NCBI GenBank assembly: GCA_949710005.1
Contig: OX453278.1
Coordinates: forward strand, 10,102,097 to 10,166,096
Length of the DNA: 64,000 nucleotides
Direction of reading: 5' to 3'
Source of the DNA: Ricordea florida
Taxonomy: Eukaryota; Cnidaria; Anthozoa; Corallimorpharia; Ricordeidae
The translations under genes were made by a program, and so were the position numbers. A model generated the notes under the pieces. That model did not search any database. It worked only from the letters and a program-made list of their open reading frames with translations, and had not been told where the DNA came from. The stretch's first letter is position 1, and every line of letters starts with the position of its first letter. Shown in pieces: positions 35,114 through 45,992 of the stretch.

Positions 35114-35787
35114 TCACTTTTGAAATGTAGCCTTTGCAAGCAAGTCTATCAGAGCCTCATTTTGTTTTTGCATCAATTTCATCATTTCCAACTGCTGTTT
35201 GTGTGTGTGACTTTGCTGTTCCAGCATCATTTGCTGCTCTTTTCTCTTCAACTCAATTTCCTCCTTCCTTAGCTCCTTCTCTACTTGAAACTTTTCCTTC
35301 AGGTATTCAACAGCATCTGAACTCTTCTTCCTGTATTTACCAGACTTTTCTTCTCCTGAATCTGCATTTCTTTTCTGTGTCTTACCAAGACGTTCCATGG
35401 CTTGCAGCCTAACCTCTTCTGCACTTGCCTTTTCACTTTCATTTTTCTTGTTACAGCACTAGCCTTGTCATTTCTCTCCAGGTCAGCAGCCCTTTCCTTT
35501 TCAGCTATTTCTTCTAGTGCTGCATCTAGCTGGGTTTCTTCACAGTGTATCCCTGATGCCCTTTCTTCTTCTCTTATTTTCTCCTTATATTTGGTTTGTA
35601 GCAGGGTTAATCTATCTCTTACAGATCGTTTCGACACTCGAAATTTTGGACTTCTCAGACTGTTCAGGTTAACAGCTATTTGCCCCCAAATTTCACCTCG
35701 TTCCTTGCTGCGTTTAGGATATTTGAATGGCTCAAGCACTAGCACTTCTCCACAAAGGGCAAGGTCATGACTTTCTGACCATTCCAT
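35114..35787 (-). pseudogene. Myb/SANT-like partner gene, frameshifted
   Basis: ATG 35787 (MEWSESHDLALCGEVLVLEP) opens a domain with KSERGEIW-like spacing (RSKERGEIWGQIAVNL) and VSKRSVRDRLTLLQTKYK, typical of Myb/SANT-like partners of Harbinger transposases. The frame changes near 35400. The coiled-coil C-terminus (EIELKRKEQQMMLEQQ, MKLMQKQNEALIDLL) follows in another frame to 35114. Sequence upstream to 35865 is open but lacks features. Confidence 0.7.
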
Positions 35788-36853
35788 AGAGTAATTGCTG
35801 GGAATAGAAACAGTGATCAAAATTAAACAAAAACCATCACCTTTTAAACTACAGTCCAATTTCATTTTCGTTTATTTATTGGTCACAAGGATTAGTTAAA
35901 CACCAACAGTACATACAAGGGGAGCAGCCAACCCTGAGGAGACAAGGAGTTTTGCATTCAATTCAAACCAGTTTTTAAGTCCGTAATATTAGCAAGGACT
36001 CCAATGCTGTGAAACTTGACTACGATTTCCCTAGTCTTGCTCTCCATGGGGAAATTTGTACTTTCCTTGGCCTTGGTATATTTTTGAAAAATGCCCGCAG
36101 GTGGGTCTTTTTCTCCCTAGTGTGAAATTTAGATGTCCTGAATGGGGGTATGCCTTTAACAGTTTCCAGAAACTGTTAAATGTTTTGACAATTGCATTAT
36201 CACCCTCCAAATTATATTTGTGTGTGTGTGCGTGTTTAGTTAGCTAGTACAACAGTAATCCCGTCTTAAAGAAGCTGAAAAAACTGAATTTCGAGGGCAT
36301 AAATTTCAAACTTTCCCAAGGAAGCGTGCCCCTGAACCCACAGATAATTTTGCATTTAATAGTGCAAATGGAGAGTCAAAGTAAGTTTTTTTCACGTACA
36401 CATATGCTGGAAAATTTTCAGTTCATTAATTACTTAAGCTTCACGGTAATAATCGCCAACCAATCTATTACAACTCTTGAAACCTACCCAGTTTCAGCCG
36501 CCATTCTTAAAGAAGTGCCTACAAAAACAAACAAAAATAAAGCGATATACAAAACGTTACGGCCAAAAATTGTGATCAAAAAAATATTTCTAACTAATTT
36601 AGATGGCATATTCCTAAACTATTTCGGTTTTCTGGGGACAAAACCTTTCAAACGGAGAAAAAATAGCCTAATGAATACTCACGTTCACTAGTCGACGTGA
36701 AGATGCACGATTTCACGTTGTGAACTTCCAGTGGACAACGAGCGGTGGACAGTGGAGTGGCATCGTGACATGCGCACTACCCCTAGATAATGGAAAATTA
36801 CTTCCGGTTCGTCGTCGTCGTGTTCCTCGTTGTCCTTGCTTAAGGTCCCTATT

Positions 36854-38530
36854 ACTTGGTCCAACAGTAGTTTATTCTGCACTCTAACGTCAAGGGTGAA
36901 ATTGACATACTCGGGAAGGTAGTCGCTGTGAAATCGCTGTAAAATCGCTGTAAAATCGCTGTAAAATCCGAATCATCTTTACAAACGCACTTACTTATAT
37001 ACCATCCGTTACACGTCAGAGTGTTTACAAAATGCTAATGTAACTTCAAGTATACAATACGAGCGGAAAGTACTTAATTAAGATAGCGAATTCTAATCAA
37101 CACCACGAGGCTTCAAGATTAAAAATAGAGTGCTAGGATTAAAATTACACAGGCTAAGATTAAGATAGAACAAACTTAGGAAATTAAAAGTGAGATACTT
37201 GAATTTGAAATTCTGACTTGGTGTTATCGGCAGCAAGGAAAATTATCCTATGAATAGTAAGCATTAGAACTTCATTAGTGAAAGCTAGTTCTGCTGGCTA
37301 ACTTACGAGGAAACTAATAAAACTTCATTAGTGAAAATTAGTTCAGCTGGCTAGTTTCTGAGGGAACGGAAAGTAGATTTTAATAATGAACGAAACTCAA
37401 ATGACCCGATAACGAACTATTTGTCTTCTAAATGAAAGTTAGTGAAAACAGCTTTGCACACGCTCAGGTGTACAAGCAGTCGGCAAAGTACAAAGCAGAC
37501 AATAACTTAAGGTTTCTAGCTGTTAACTGAAGAGAGGCTACTGTTGGCTTTTCTGTATTTTCGTGTCGGTTATAATATTTCGGGAAAGCGAATACATGCA
37601 TTTCAAATCGAACAAATGATGATTAAAGGGCTCGGAAGCGAGCAATTTACAATATTTTCATAGCAATACTCTGGGTGCACTTAATATAATAATAATGTAG
37701 TAACGGTAAAGAAAGGTTGGGGCTACTTCGCCTATTGCTCCGTAGCAATCAGTTATAAGGCACATGACAAGCATACAGTTGTTAAAAACTTTGATAACTT
37801 AACATAAGGGTACAGGATTAAATGGAGCCAAAACCAAATGCAGTTCTGGTATCCTGCTGCTCCCTGTCTGTGTGTTCAAAGTTTCTAACACTTGTAACAG
37901 GGTCCTTCTAAATAAGGTCTGACTTTTGTTGCCATGACATTGTCAATTTTATCATCATTATAGTTTTTGTTGTCTACAAGTCTATTCAATGTTTTCAACA
38001 GAAATATCTACCTTGATTCTGCAGCTGATAATGAACACAACCATGTAAGATTGCTCAGCTGACAAATCATACCAAACAAGTCTTTCTTGCATTTTTGCAA
38101 AGTATGTTAGTGATGATCTTGAAATCTTTAAGACTCTCAATCCTTCGTCAAATTGAATTAGTTTATTTACATTATCATCTGATTTTAGGTCATCAGTGGT
38201 ATATTTCTTCCCTTTGGTGTTATACTTTCTTAAAGAAATACTTACCGTCTTATGAATTTGCTGAATTTACATATTATTTAGCCACTTCTCCTCGACTTAT
38301 CAGTATATGCTCATTTTAAAATAGTTTACTGGTTTCAACACTTTCTTGGTCTAACACTTTAAAACTTATAATGATGCATGTGACTTAATTTTCTTTTCAA
38401 TTTGATGGGAATTGCTTGTAATTCATTTATAGGTGTCGGCAGAGTGTTAACAACTGAATTCACATCAGCTGGTACATTAACAACCTTGCTATCATTAGAA
38501 ATAGTTCTCCACCTCTATTTAGGCATTCTG
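36854..38530. other. non-coding region with short tandem repeats
   Basis: 36922-36965 has four units of tcgctgtaaaa. 37270-37370 repeats cttcattagtgaaa..ttagtt..gctggcta. No supported gene. Confidence 0.55.
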
Positions 38531-38534
38531 GTTT

Positions 38535-38959
38535 CACAGGGCAATTGCTAACCGTCTAAAAAATTTCTTCCCGAACTTAATTAACAATGACCAGACAGGC
38601 TTTATTAAAGACAGATTTATTGGTGAAAACATTTGACTAATGGACAGTATCATACGCTATGCAAAAGAAAAAAATATACCAGGATTACTACTGTTTCTTG
38701 ACTTTGAAAAAGCCTTTGATACAATTGAATGGTCTTTCATCAGGAAAATTCTAGAATATTTCGGTTTCGGCATTGGTATAATAAAATGGTTAAACCTTTT
38801 TTACCAATCTTCTGAAAGTTGTGTCTTAAACAATGGCTGGGCGAGTGATTTTTTTAAAATTCAAAGAGGTGTTAGGCAGGGGTGCCCCCTTTCGCCTTAT
38901 TTGTTCGTTTTATCAGCTGAAGTATTAGCCAAAGCAATTCGCAAAAATAGAAATAATAT
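38535..38959 (+). pseudogene. LINE reverse transcriptase, 5' half
   Basis: RAIANRLKNFFPNLINNDQT and GFIKDRFIGENI are followed by one TGA (38634). Then IIRYAKEKNIPGLLLFLDFE (first catalytic Asp), KAFDTIEWSFI and VRQGCPLSPYLFVLSAE follow. This is an L1/Tx1-like LINE reverse transcriptase. The frame is interrupted at 38959 by the 18-kb insertion and resumes at 56934. Sequence upstream of 38535 is not recognisable as LINE. Confidence 0.85.
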
Positions 38960-39488
38960 ATAGATTTAGCCAAGCCTAAAAGCGGGGCTCCCGTTAGTAC
39001 TTTCATTTCACTTTAAACTGTAAGAGCTTTCTAAAATATTGCGAAGGAATTCACAAGCGTTTTTAACTATAGTTAAGTGTCGAGGTCGGTTAACTTGCTG
39101 TGATTTTTGTCTAAACTTTCGTCTGCCATTAGTACGGTCTTCCTACCTACAAAGTCATGGAGTATATTCTACAAAAAACACAAATTATCAATGTACTGTA
39201 TTCTATTCCTGATAAAATTAACCATTCTATTTGCGTAAATGTATTTAAAAGATTTGTACACGCTACTGGGAAATGCAGGACACAACTCTTGTCATTTTCG
39301 TGTTAAAACGAACACCTCGGTAAAATAAATGTTTACTCCAAGCAGGGTGCAAAGAAAATTAATTTTACAGATTGCCCTTCGGGCAAGCTGTAACCAACAT
39401 CTACCAGCCCGAAAAACATTTTTCACGAGAATGAAAAAATAATTATTAATTATTCTTTTCTTAATTACATTGTAAGTTTAAAAAATTA

Positions 39489-39640
39489 CTGCCTTCATTT
39501 ATTCACTACAATCAGCTGTAGTTAACAAAAGAAATAAATAACCGTAAAAGTGTGAACTAAAATACTGCCTTCATTTATTCACTACAATCAGCTGTAGTTA
39601 ACAAAAGAAATAAATAACCGTGAAAGTGTGAACTATAAGT
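39489..39640. repeat. 76-bp tandem duplication
   Basis: Two nearly identical copies of a unit starting ctgccttcatttattcacta, differing by about one base. Confidence 0.95.
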
Positions 39641-39986
39641 AGACCTGGTCCAACGCAACACGTGAATGACTAACATACATCTGAGACATTTTACAATATA
39701 GAAGAACATTTTTTACGAAAACAACGGCGTTGAAACCAAAGTTCTCAATCGACACACTAAATGACAACGTCGACAACGCGAAAAGCTGCCAGTGAAAGCG
39801 CTACATTCTGCAATTAATTGCCGCCAGGAGAAAATTCCCGCGGGAGTATTTCTTAGCCGTCGACAGGGGAGATGTTTATATGATTAAAGGACATAAAAAT
39901 TTGAAATCTTTCATCAGTTTGCTTCTCATTCAAAAGTAGTGCATTCAGAAGATCATTTTTCTGAAGAAGGTTTGTTTAGAAGTCGG

Positions 39987-40280
39987 AGAGAGTATATAAC
40001 GACGATTCGTGCGCAGTACTTTAAAAAAATTCGTGCGCAGTACTTTAAAAAAATTCGTGCGCAGTACTTTGAAAAAAAATTCGTGCGCAGTACTTTGAAA
40101 AAAATAAAAAAAAATAATCATAACGAAAAATTAAAAAAAAAATGAATTTTGAAAAAAAGAGATTTAAAGATTTGTGTATACAGTAACAAAGATGGAAGGT
40201 TTTACAGTAAAACAACTGAAAGCCATCGCCAAAGAGCGGGGTATTAAAGGATATTCTGGAAAGCGTAAAGCTGAAATCAT
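39987..40280 (+). repeat. Polinton left TIR
   Basis: Matches 55685-55977 inverted over 294 bp. It contains four copies of a 24-26-bp unit (attcgtgcgcagtactttaa, starting 40005, 40029, 40053, 40079), an A-rich tract, a promoter-like gatttaaagattt, and the first 29-30 codons of the PolB gene. Confidence 0.95.
40161..40173 (+). promoter_or_regulatory. TTTAAAGA promoter-like element, PolB
   Basis: GATTTAAAGATTT lies 19-31 bp before the PolB ATG at 40192. The same word precedes most Polinton genes (see findings). Confidence 0.6.
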
Positions 40281-43200
40281 TAAAAAAATAGAACAAGCAT
40301 CTGCCCCTAGACTAATATTCTATGATGATCCGATTCCAACTACTGGAACTAATATCCCAAACCAACCGCAAAGACACATTCTTGATGAACCGATACCTGA
40401 GATTAATGTTCCCATTCTCGAACCTTCTAAACCCATATTAAAACCCACATCAATTGAACATTTTGAAAACAAAGTTGTCAAACCGATAAAGAAAGCGAGT
40501 AAAAAGTTCACAGATTGGATTCTATCTTTAACCCCAGAAAATATCAAAAAGACTGTGAAAAAACGAGTAGAAAGTCAGAAGGAAAGGTTTAACCGAATAT
40601 TCAAAAGCTTCATTCCAAAAGAACAAGAAACAGCGTTGAAGGGTTATCTGAAAACCTACAGGATAGATGGACAGAAAGGGTATGGTCCAAAGACATTTAT
40701 CAATAAAATAAAACAAAAAGTTATAGATCTCATTAATCAGAAAAAGAAATCACACAAGGTGAAATTTATCTTAACGTGTAAGTTTATAAAAGAGAGTCTA
40801 CTCACTGATCATATTGATGAAACTTTAAGATACTTTAATTCACCTTTAGAAATAATTCTTGAAGCAACCGATTTATCTAAATTATTCGATACTATGACCA
40901 ATCAACTACTTGAAGAGTTTGAGAGATTTATAGTTAACGGCTACGGTTGGAAATTCAGCTATGTAGAATACTTTGATATACACATAGACTCATTTGAACC
41001 TCTTTCTGGAAGTTCTTATATTCCATTACCATTAAAATTAGCATACAAGAGGGCAATCATTAATGTTAGGAATGAGAAGGATCATGAGTGTTTCAAGTGG
41101 GCAGTAACTTCAGCTGTGTTTCCAAGGGAGAAAGATCCACAAAGACTAAATAAACAAATGAGAGAGAACTCTGAGAAGTTTGACTGGTCAGGAAAAGAGT
41201 TCCCAGTTGAATGGAAACATATTGATAAGTTTGAAAAGCAAAACCCTTATGCGATTAACGTCTATGAATATGAAGGTGATTTACGCCCTTTAAGATTAAG
41301 TAAGAAACAAGGAGGTGAATTTATCAACTTACTTCTCATATCAGAAGATGAAAATAAACACTACTGCTGGATAAAGAATTTTAGTAGAGCTTCATCCTCT
41401 CAATTCAATAATCACCAACACGCACGAGAACCTTGCCATAGATGTCTAAACTCATTCAATTCAAAGGACTCATTGGAAAAACATCTCGAATATTGCAACA
41501 CAAACGAAGTCAAGATTGATATGCCTAAAGATAAAGATGGAAATCCTAGGTATATTAAATTCAATAATTATAACAGAAAAATGCGAGTACCATTTGTTGT
41601 ATATGCAGACTTTGAGAGCTATACAGAGAAAATACACACCTGCTCTCCAGATGAAAGTAAAAGCTTTACTAAACAATACCAAAAGCACAAACCATCAGGA
41701 TTCTGCTATCTCATAAAGTCTTTTGATGATAAAATATTTCCACCAGAGCTTGTACAATACACTTCTGAATCCCCAGACGATGATATCTCACAGATATTTG
41801 TAGATACATTAGAGGCAGATATTAAGAAAATTTATGATGAGATCAAATCCAATAAGTCAAAATTCCATAAGAAGGTGGAGGATATGCCAGAAATGGATAA
41901 AAAAGACTATAAAAATGCTACTCACTGTCATATATGTGAGGGTGAATTGGGGAAAGATAAGGTATTAGACCACTGTCACCTTACAGGAAAGTATAGAGGA
42001 GCAGCTCATAATGAATGCAACTTAAATTACAAGATTCCAAATTTCTTCCCAGTAATATTTCACAACCTATCTGGATATGACTCTCATCTTTTTGTCAAGA
42101 ATCTTGGTACATCAGAAGGTAATATAAACTGCATACCTAATAATGAGGAAAAGTATATTTCTTTCACAAAACAGATTGTAGTTGATACCATTATAAATGA
42201 AAAAGATAAGCAGGTTGAAGTGAAGCGAGATATTAGATTCATAGATTCATTTAAATTTATGGCAACAAGTCTGGATAAATTAGTAACTAATCTACCAAAA
42301 GAATCTTTCAAAAACTTAAATATCTTCTATGAAGGTGAACAATTAAAGCTATTGTTGAGAAAGGGTGTATTTCCATATGATTGGTTTGATGGATTCGATA
42401 AACTAAACGAAACCAAACTTCCACCAAAGGAGTCATTCTATTCAAAACTAAACGATGAAGATATAACAGAAGATAACTACCAACATGCTCAAAAGGTGTG
42501 GGAAACCTTCAATATGAAAACAATGAGGGAATATCACGATCTATATCTTAAGTCAGATGTATTACTTTTAGCGGATGTATTCGAGAACTTTAGAGATGTT
42601 TGTAGTAAAAACTATGGATTGGATCCTGCATGGTATTACACAGCACCTGGACTAGCTTGGGATGCAGCATTAAAGTTAACGAAAGTGAATTTAGAGTTGC
42701 TAACTGACATCGACATGCTACTTATGTTTGAGAAAGGAATTCGAGGAGGTGTATCTCAGATCTCTAATAAATATGGTAAAGCTAACAACCCATACATGGG
42801 TGAATATGATCCCAAACTACCCACAAAGTATATAGAATATCTTGACGCAAACAACTTATATGGTGGGGAAATGAGTAAACCACTACCAACTCACGGTTTT
42901 AGATGGATGACTGATCAAGAGATTAAAAACTGGAAGAATATACCATGCATACTCGAGGTTGATTTGGAATATCCTCATCACCTTCATGATTTACATAACG
43001 ATTATCCACTAGCTCCAGAGAGACTTGTAGTTAATAAGGTTGAGAAATTGATCCCAAACCTCAACGACAAGGTAAAGTATGTAGTTCACCGCGAGACCCT
43101 AAAACTTTATAAAAGTCTTGGACTAAAAGTAACAAAGATTCATAGGGGTATTACATTTGAAGAGTCAGCTTGGTTAAAACCATACATTGACTTGAATACT

Positions 43201-44067
43201 AACCTAAGGATGAAAGCAAATAACGATTTTGAAAAAGATTTCTTCAAGCTTATGAATAACTCTGTCTTTGGTAAAACCATGGAAAATATTAGAAAAAGGG
43301 TGGATGTACGATTGGTTACGAATAAAAAAGATGCGAAAAAATTAATATCAAAACCTAACTATAAGCATCGTACTATATTTTGTGAAAATCTGATAGCCAT
43401 TCACATGAAGAAAACAAAGATAGTATTCGATAAACCTGTTTACTTGGGTATGTGCATTCTAGATTTAAGTAAAACAACAATGTATAACTTTCACTATAAT
43501 TATATAAAACCCAAATATGGTGAAATGGCTAAGTTGCTGTTTACAGATACGGATAGTCTTGTATATGAGATAGAAACAGAAGATTTCTACAAGGATATTA
43601 GTCCAGATGTGAGAGAAATGTTTGATACTAGTAATTATCCTAAAAACCACCCATCAGGTATCGAGACTGGTGTAAACAAAAAAGTAATCGGTATGTTCAA
43701 AGATGAATCTGGTGGTAAACAGATAGCTGAATTTGTAGGTCTACGAGCCAAGCTATACTCATACAGGATGGATAATGGAGAAGAGATAAAAAAGGACAAA
43801 GGGGTAAAGGCATCAGTTGTAAAAAATACCATATCATTTAATGATTACATGTATTGTTTATTCAATAAAAAACCTCAGATGAGACAGATGAATTTAATTA
43901 GAAGTGATAAACATGATGTTTATACTGAAACTGTTAATAAAGTTGCACTATCTGCTGATGATGATAAGAGAATCATTTGTGAAGATGGAATACATACTTT
44001 TGCCTACGGACATTATCGTTGCAACACAGAATTGGGTGGTAGTTTGGTATCTTCTAGTACAACCTGA
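40192..44067 (+). CDS. protein-primed family B DNA polymerase (Polinton PolB)
   Basis: 1291 residues from ATG 40192; the upstream in-frame GTG is less likely because it abuts the promoter-like word. Residues 1-30 form a SAP-like helix pair (FTVKQLKAIAKERGIKGYSG). A Pro-rich linker with ILDEPIPEI follows (about 62-72). Then come a C2H2-like finger (CHRCLNSFNSKDSLEKHLEYC at ~415), Exo I YADFES (~473), an endonuclease VII-like Cys/His cluster (CHIC ... VLDHCHLTGKYRGAAHNECN at ~579), Exo II NLSGYDSHLF (~624) and Exo III YHDLYLKSDVLLLAD (~782). Polymerase motifs: DANNLYG (~885), LMNNSVFGKT (~1020), TDTDSL (~1117). It replicates the element from protein-primed ends. The last 55 bp overlap the convergent integrase gene, giving an unusual C-terminal tail. 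Confidence 0.95.
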   Translation: MEGFTVKQLKAIAKERGIKGYSGKRKAEIIKKIEQASAPRLIFYDDPIPTTGTNIPNQPQRHILDEPIPEINVPILEPSKPILKPTSIEHFENKVVKPIKKASKKFTDWILSLTPENIKKTVKKRVESQKERFNRIFKSFIPKEQETALKGYLKTYRIDGQKGYGPKTFINKIKQKVIDLINQKKKSHKVKFILTCKFIKESLLTDHIDETLRYFNSPLEIILEATDLSKLFDTMTNQLLEEFERFIVNGYGWKFSYVEYFDIHIDSFEPLSGSSYIPLPLKLAYKRAIINVRNEKDHECFKWAVTSAVFPREKDPQRLNKQMRENSEKFDWSGKEFPVEWKHIDKFEKQNPYAINVYEYEGDLRPLRLSKKQGGEFINLLLISEDENKHYCWIKNFSRASSSQFNNHQHAREPCHRCLNSFNSKDSLEKHLEYCNTNEVKIDMPKDKDGNPRYIKFNNYNRKMRVPFVVYADFESYTEKIHTCSPDESKSFTKQYQKHKPSGFCYLIKSFDDKIFPPELVQYTSESPDDDISQIFVDTLEADIKKIYDEIKSNKSKFHKKVEDMPEMDKKDYKNATHCHICEGELGKDKVLDHCHLTGKYRGAAHNECNLNYKIPNFFPVIFHNLSGYDSHLFVKNLGTSEGNINCIPNNEEKYISFTKQIVVDTIINEKDKQVEVKRDIRFIDSFKFMATSLDKLVTNLPKESFKNLNIFYEGEQLKLLLRKGVFPYDWFDGFDKLNETKLPPKESFYSKLNDEDITEDNYQHAQKVWETFNMKTMREYHDLYLKSDVLLLADVFENFRDVCSKNYGLDPAWYYTAPGLAWDAALKLTKVNLELLTDIDMLLMFEKGIRGGVSQISNKYGKANNPYMGEYDPKLPTKYIEYLDANNLYGGEMSKPLPTHGFRWMTDQEIKNWKNIPCILEVDLEYPHHLHDLHNDYPLAPERLVVNKVEKLIPNLNDKVKYVVHRETLKLYKSLGLKVTKIHRGITFEESAWLKPYIDLNTNLRMKANNDFEKDFFKLMNNSVFGKTMENIRKRVDVRLVTNKKDAKKLISKPNYKHRTIFCENLIAIHMKKTKIVFDKPVYLGMCILDLSKTTMYNFHYNYIKPKYGEMAKLLFTDTDSLVYEIETEDFYKDISPDVREMFDTSNYPKNHPSGIETGVNKKVIGMFKDESGGKQIAEFVGLRAKLYSYRMDNGEEIKKDKGVKASVVKNTISFNDYMYCLFNKKPQMRQMNLIRSDKHDVYTETVNKVALSADDDKRIICEDGIHTFAYGHYRCNTELGGSLVSSSTT

Positions 44068-45008
44068 AGTTCTTCCCTCACAAAACCACGCCTCGGACCA
44101 TCTAGTAAATAATACAAAACTGGTTGATTAGATGAAACCACACTACGTGATAGATCATAAACCTGAATACTCCAAATGGGATCCGTAGCTCGTCTTCGTT
44201 CACCACCCTCAAGTTCACCAGGAGCAAGTAAGTATCTAACTTTAACACCAGGTGGTAACCTAACCTCATCATATCCAACAACTCGCTTATATTTTGGAGG
44301 ATTAATATCAACCTCTTTCAGTCTTATAGCTTTATCAGGCTCTTTACCAGTTATTCTAGTTGGTATACTATTCAAAGTTTTCAAAATATCTGGTAATCGT
44401 TTCACCCATACTCTAGACCTATCATCACTAATCATTTCTTGTGCATATTGATGACTAAATAATCGTTCACTTAATGTTCTATTTGCTCTTTCAACAAATG
44501 CTTGAGCTCTATGGTTTCCAGCTTCACTTCTCTGGATGTTTACATTATGTATGTTCATAAGTTTTGTTACATCTCCCATAAATTCTCTTCCAGGATCAAC
44601 AATTAATGTTTTGGGATATTTTAACTTTCTGGAATATATTTTTGTTAAAGCTTTTGAAATCTCATTACTTTCTTTTGAGGTTAGTGGTTCTGCACCTTTA
44701 TATCTCGAGGCAATATCAATCACAACCAGAGCATATCGATATGTCTTTCTTCCTACTCTATCATGTGGTAAAAATAATAAATCTGCTTGGTGAATCTGAT
44801 TCGGTTTATCCACAGCCCAGTGCGGTCTAGGAATATACTTTGGAGCTGGTAGATAGATTTGCCATAAAGCCTGTTTCTCAAGCCATCGTTTAGCATCATC
44901 TTCACTTACTTTTGCTTTTTCAGCTAATTTAGGAATGGCAGAATACCCTTTCCAATATCCATAAGTTGAATAGTATATTTTTGAAAGCATATTTTTGTTG
45001 TTACTCAT
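44013..45008 (-). CDS. Polinton retrovirus-like integrase
   Basis: 331 residues. N-terminal helices (residues 1-60) precede the rve core, with D76 in IHQADLLF, D138 in LIVDPGREF and E173 in AFVERANRT (the DDE triad), then a basic C-terminal region with an SH3/chromodomain-like stretch (VGYDEVRLPPGVKVRYL). It would insert the element and make the 5-bp TSD seen here. It is divergent from the capsid gene (35 bp between starts) and overlaps PolB tail to tail by 55 bp. The frame is intact. Confidence 0.95.
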   Translation of the reverse strand: MSNNKNMLSKIYYSTYGYWKGYSAIPKLAEKAKVSEDDAKRWLEKQALWQIYLPAPKYIPRPHWAVDKPNQIHQADLLFLPHDRVGRKTYRYALVVIDIASRYKGAEPLTSKESNEISKALTKIYSRKLKYPKTLIVDPGREFMGDVTKLMNIHNVNIQRSEAGNHRAQAFVERANRTLSERLFSHQYAQEMISDDRSRVWVKRLPDILKTLNSIPTRITGKEPDKAIRLKEVDINPPKYKRVVGYDEVRLPPGVKVRYLLAPGELEGGERRRATDPIWSIQVYDLSRSVVSSNQPVLYYLLDGPRRGFVREELQVVLEDTKLPPNSVLQR

Positions 45009-45036
45009 TTAAAAGAATACTACACCTATCTTTAAA
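45007..45036. promoter_or_regulatory. divergent promoter with two opposed TTTAAA words
   Basis: The 35-bp gap between integrase and capsid starts contains TTTAAAAGAAT on plus (45008-45018, 25 bp before the capsid ATG) and TTTAAAGAT on minus (45036-45028, 19 bp before the integrase ATG). Confidence 0.6.
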
Positions 45037-45992
45037 ATAAAACATGTCTCAAGCTATATCTGAAAAAATTAATCCAAACAGGATTCCACTAGAGCCTCTA
45101 GGTTTGAAAGCGGAATCTTCATTGAATCGAATTACTCTAAATCCCTCATCCGCAAGTCCTGGAGAAACCTTATATATAAATATTCCACAACTTTCTCAGA
45201 ATGTAGTGATTGTACCAGGAAGTGTATCTCTATTATTTGACTTGACTGTTAGTGGTCATGCTAACAATACCCTTGTGAATAACGTAGGAAGTAACCTTGT
45301 ATCCAGACTTAGGGTTCTTTTTGGTGGAGAAACACTACAGGATACTCAAAGATACGATCTCTTTCAAACCTACCATGACTTATACTTATCAGCTGAAGAT
45401 CGTCAGAATGGAATAAAACAAGGTATTTCTTCTGAAAACATGAGGAAGCTTAGAACAAATGCTGGTGATAAGGTAACATCAGGAAATGCTAAGGAAGTAA
45501 CTCTTTCAGCAGTATACAACACCAAGTACCATATACCACTAAACCATCCTATTCTCAACAATCATGGGGTTTTCTATCCAAAGGCGTTACCTCATTCACT
45601 AATCTTTGAGATTACACTAGCTCCAGTTTATGATATTGTTGTTTATTCTGACACGGTCAAAACCCCATCTTATAAAATCACAAACCTTGAGTTGGAATAT
45701 GCTTGTATCTCAAGTGAATACTTAGCTAGTGAGGCTCAGTCAGCTTATCAGGTTGGTAAAGTATTCTTTTACGAGAATGTTATTCTTCACAAAACTTTCA
45801 CCATATCCAGACCTAATGACAGTGTTATAAACGAGCACATTAATTTACCGAGGAGGTCAATGACAGGGATATTATGCTTGTTCACAGAGGGTCACACTGG
45901 AGGAGCACGAGATTCTGAAAAGTTTGCAAATCCGAATATTACATCAATCGACATTAACGTTGACGGTATGCCAAACCGTATCTACTCTAAGG

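Larger units (their letters stand above)
32740..36850. mobile_element. 4.1-kb Harbinger-type element, ATT TSD
   Basis: AGGGACCTTAAGCAAGGAC at 32740 is inverted at 36832-36850. Both ends then run into cgacgacgacgaa-type tracts. ATT flanks both ends (32737-32739 and 36851-36853). The element holds a transposase (+) and a Myb-like gene (-), convergent. Confidence 0.85.

Noticed and set aside
39939..39986. THAP-like sequence (HSEDHFSEEGLFRSR) just before the Polinton
   Set aside because: The pattern is short and the key Cys is replaced by His. No supporting zinc ligands are visible upstream.
40174..40191. upstream GTG start for PolB (and the mirrored start at 55791)
   Set aside because: It overlaps the promoter-like word, and animal-type translation rarely uses GTG. 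The ATG at 40192/55773 fits the spacing of the other genes.
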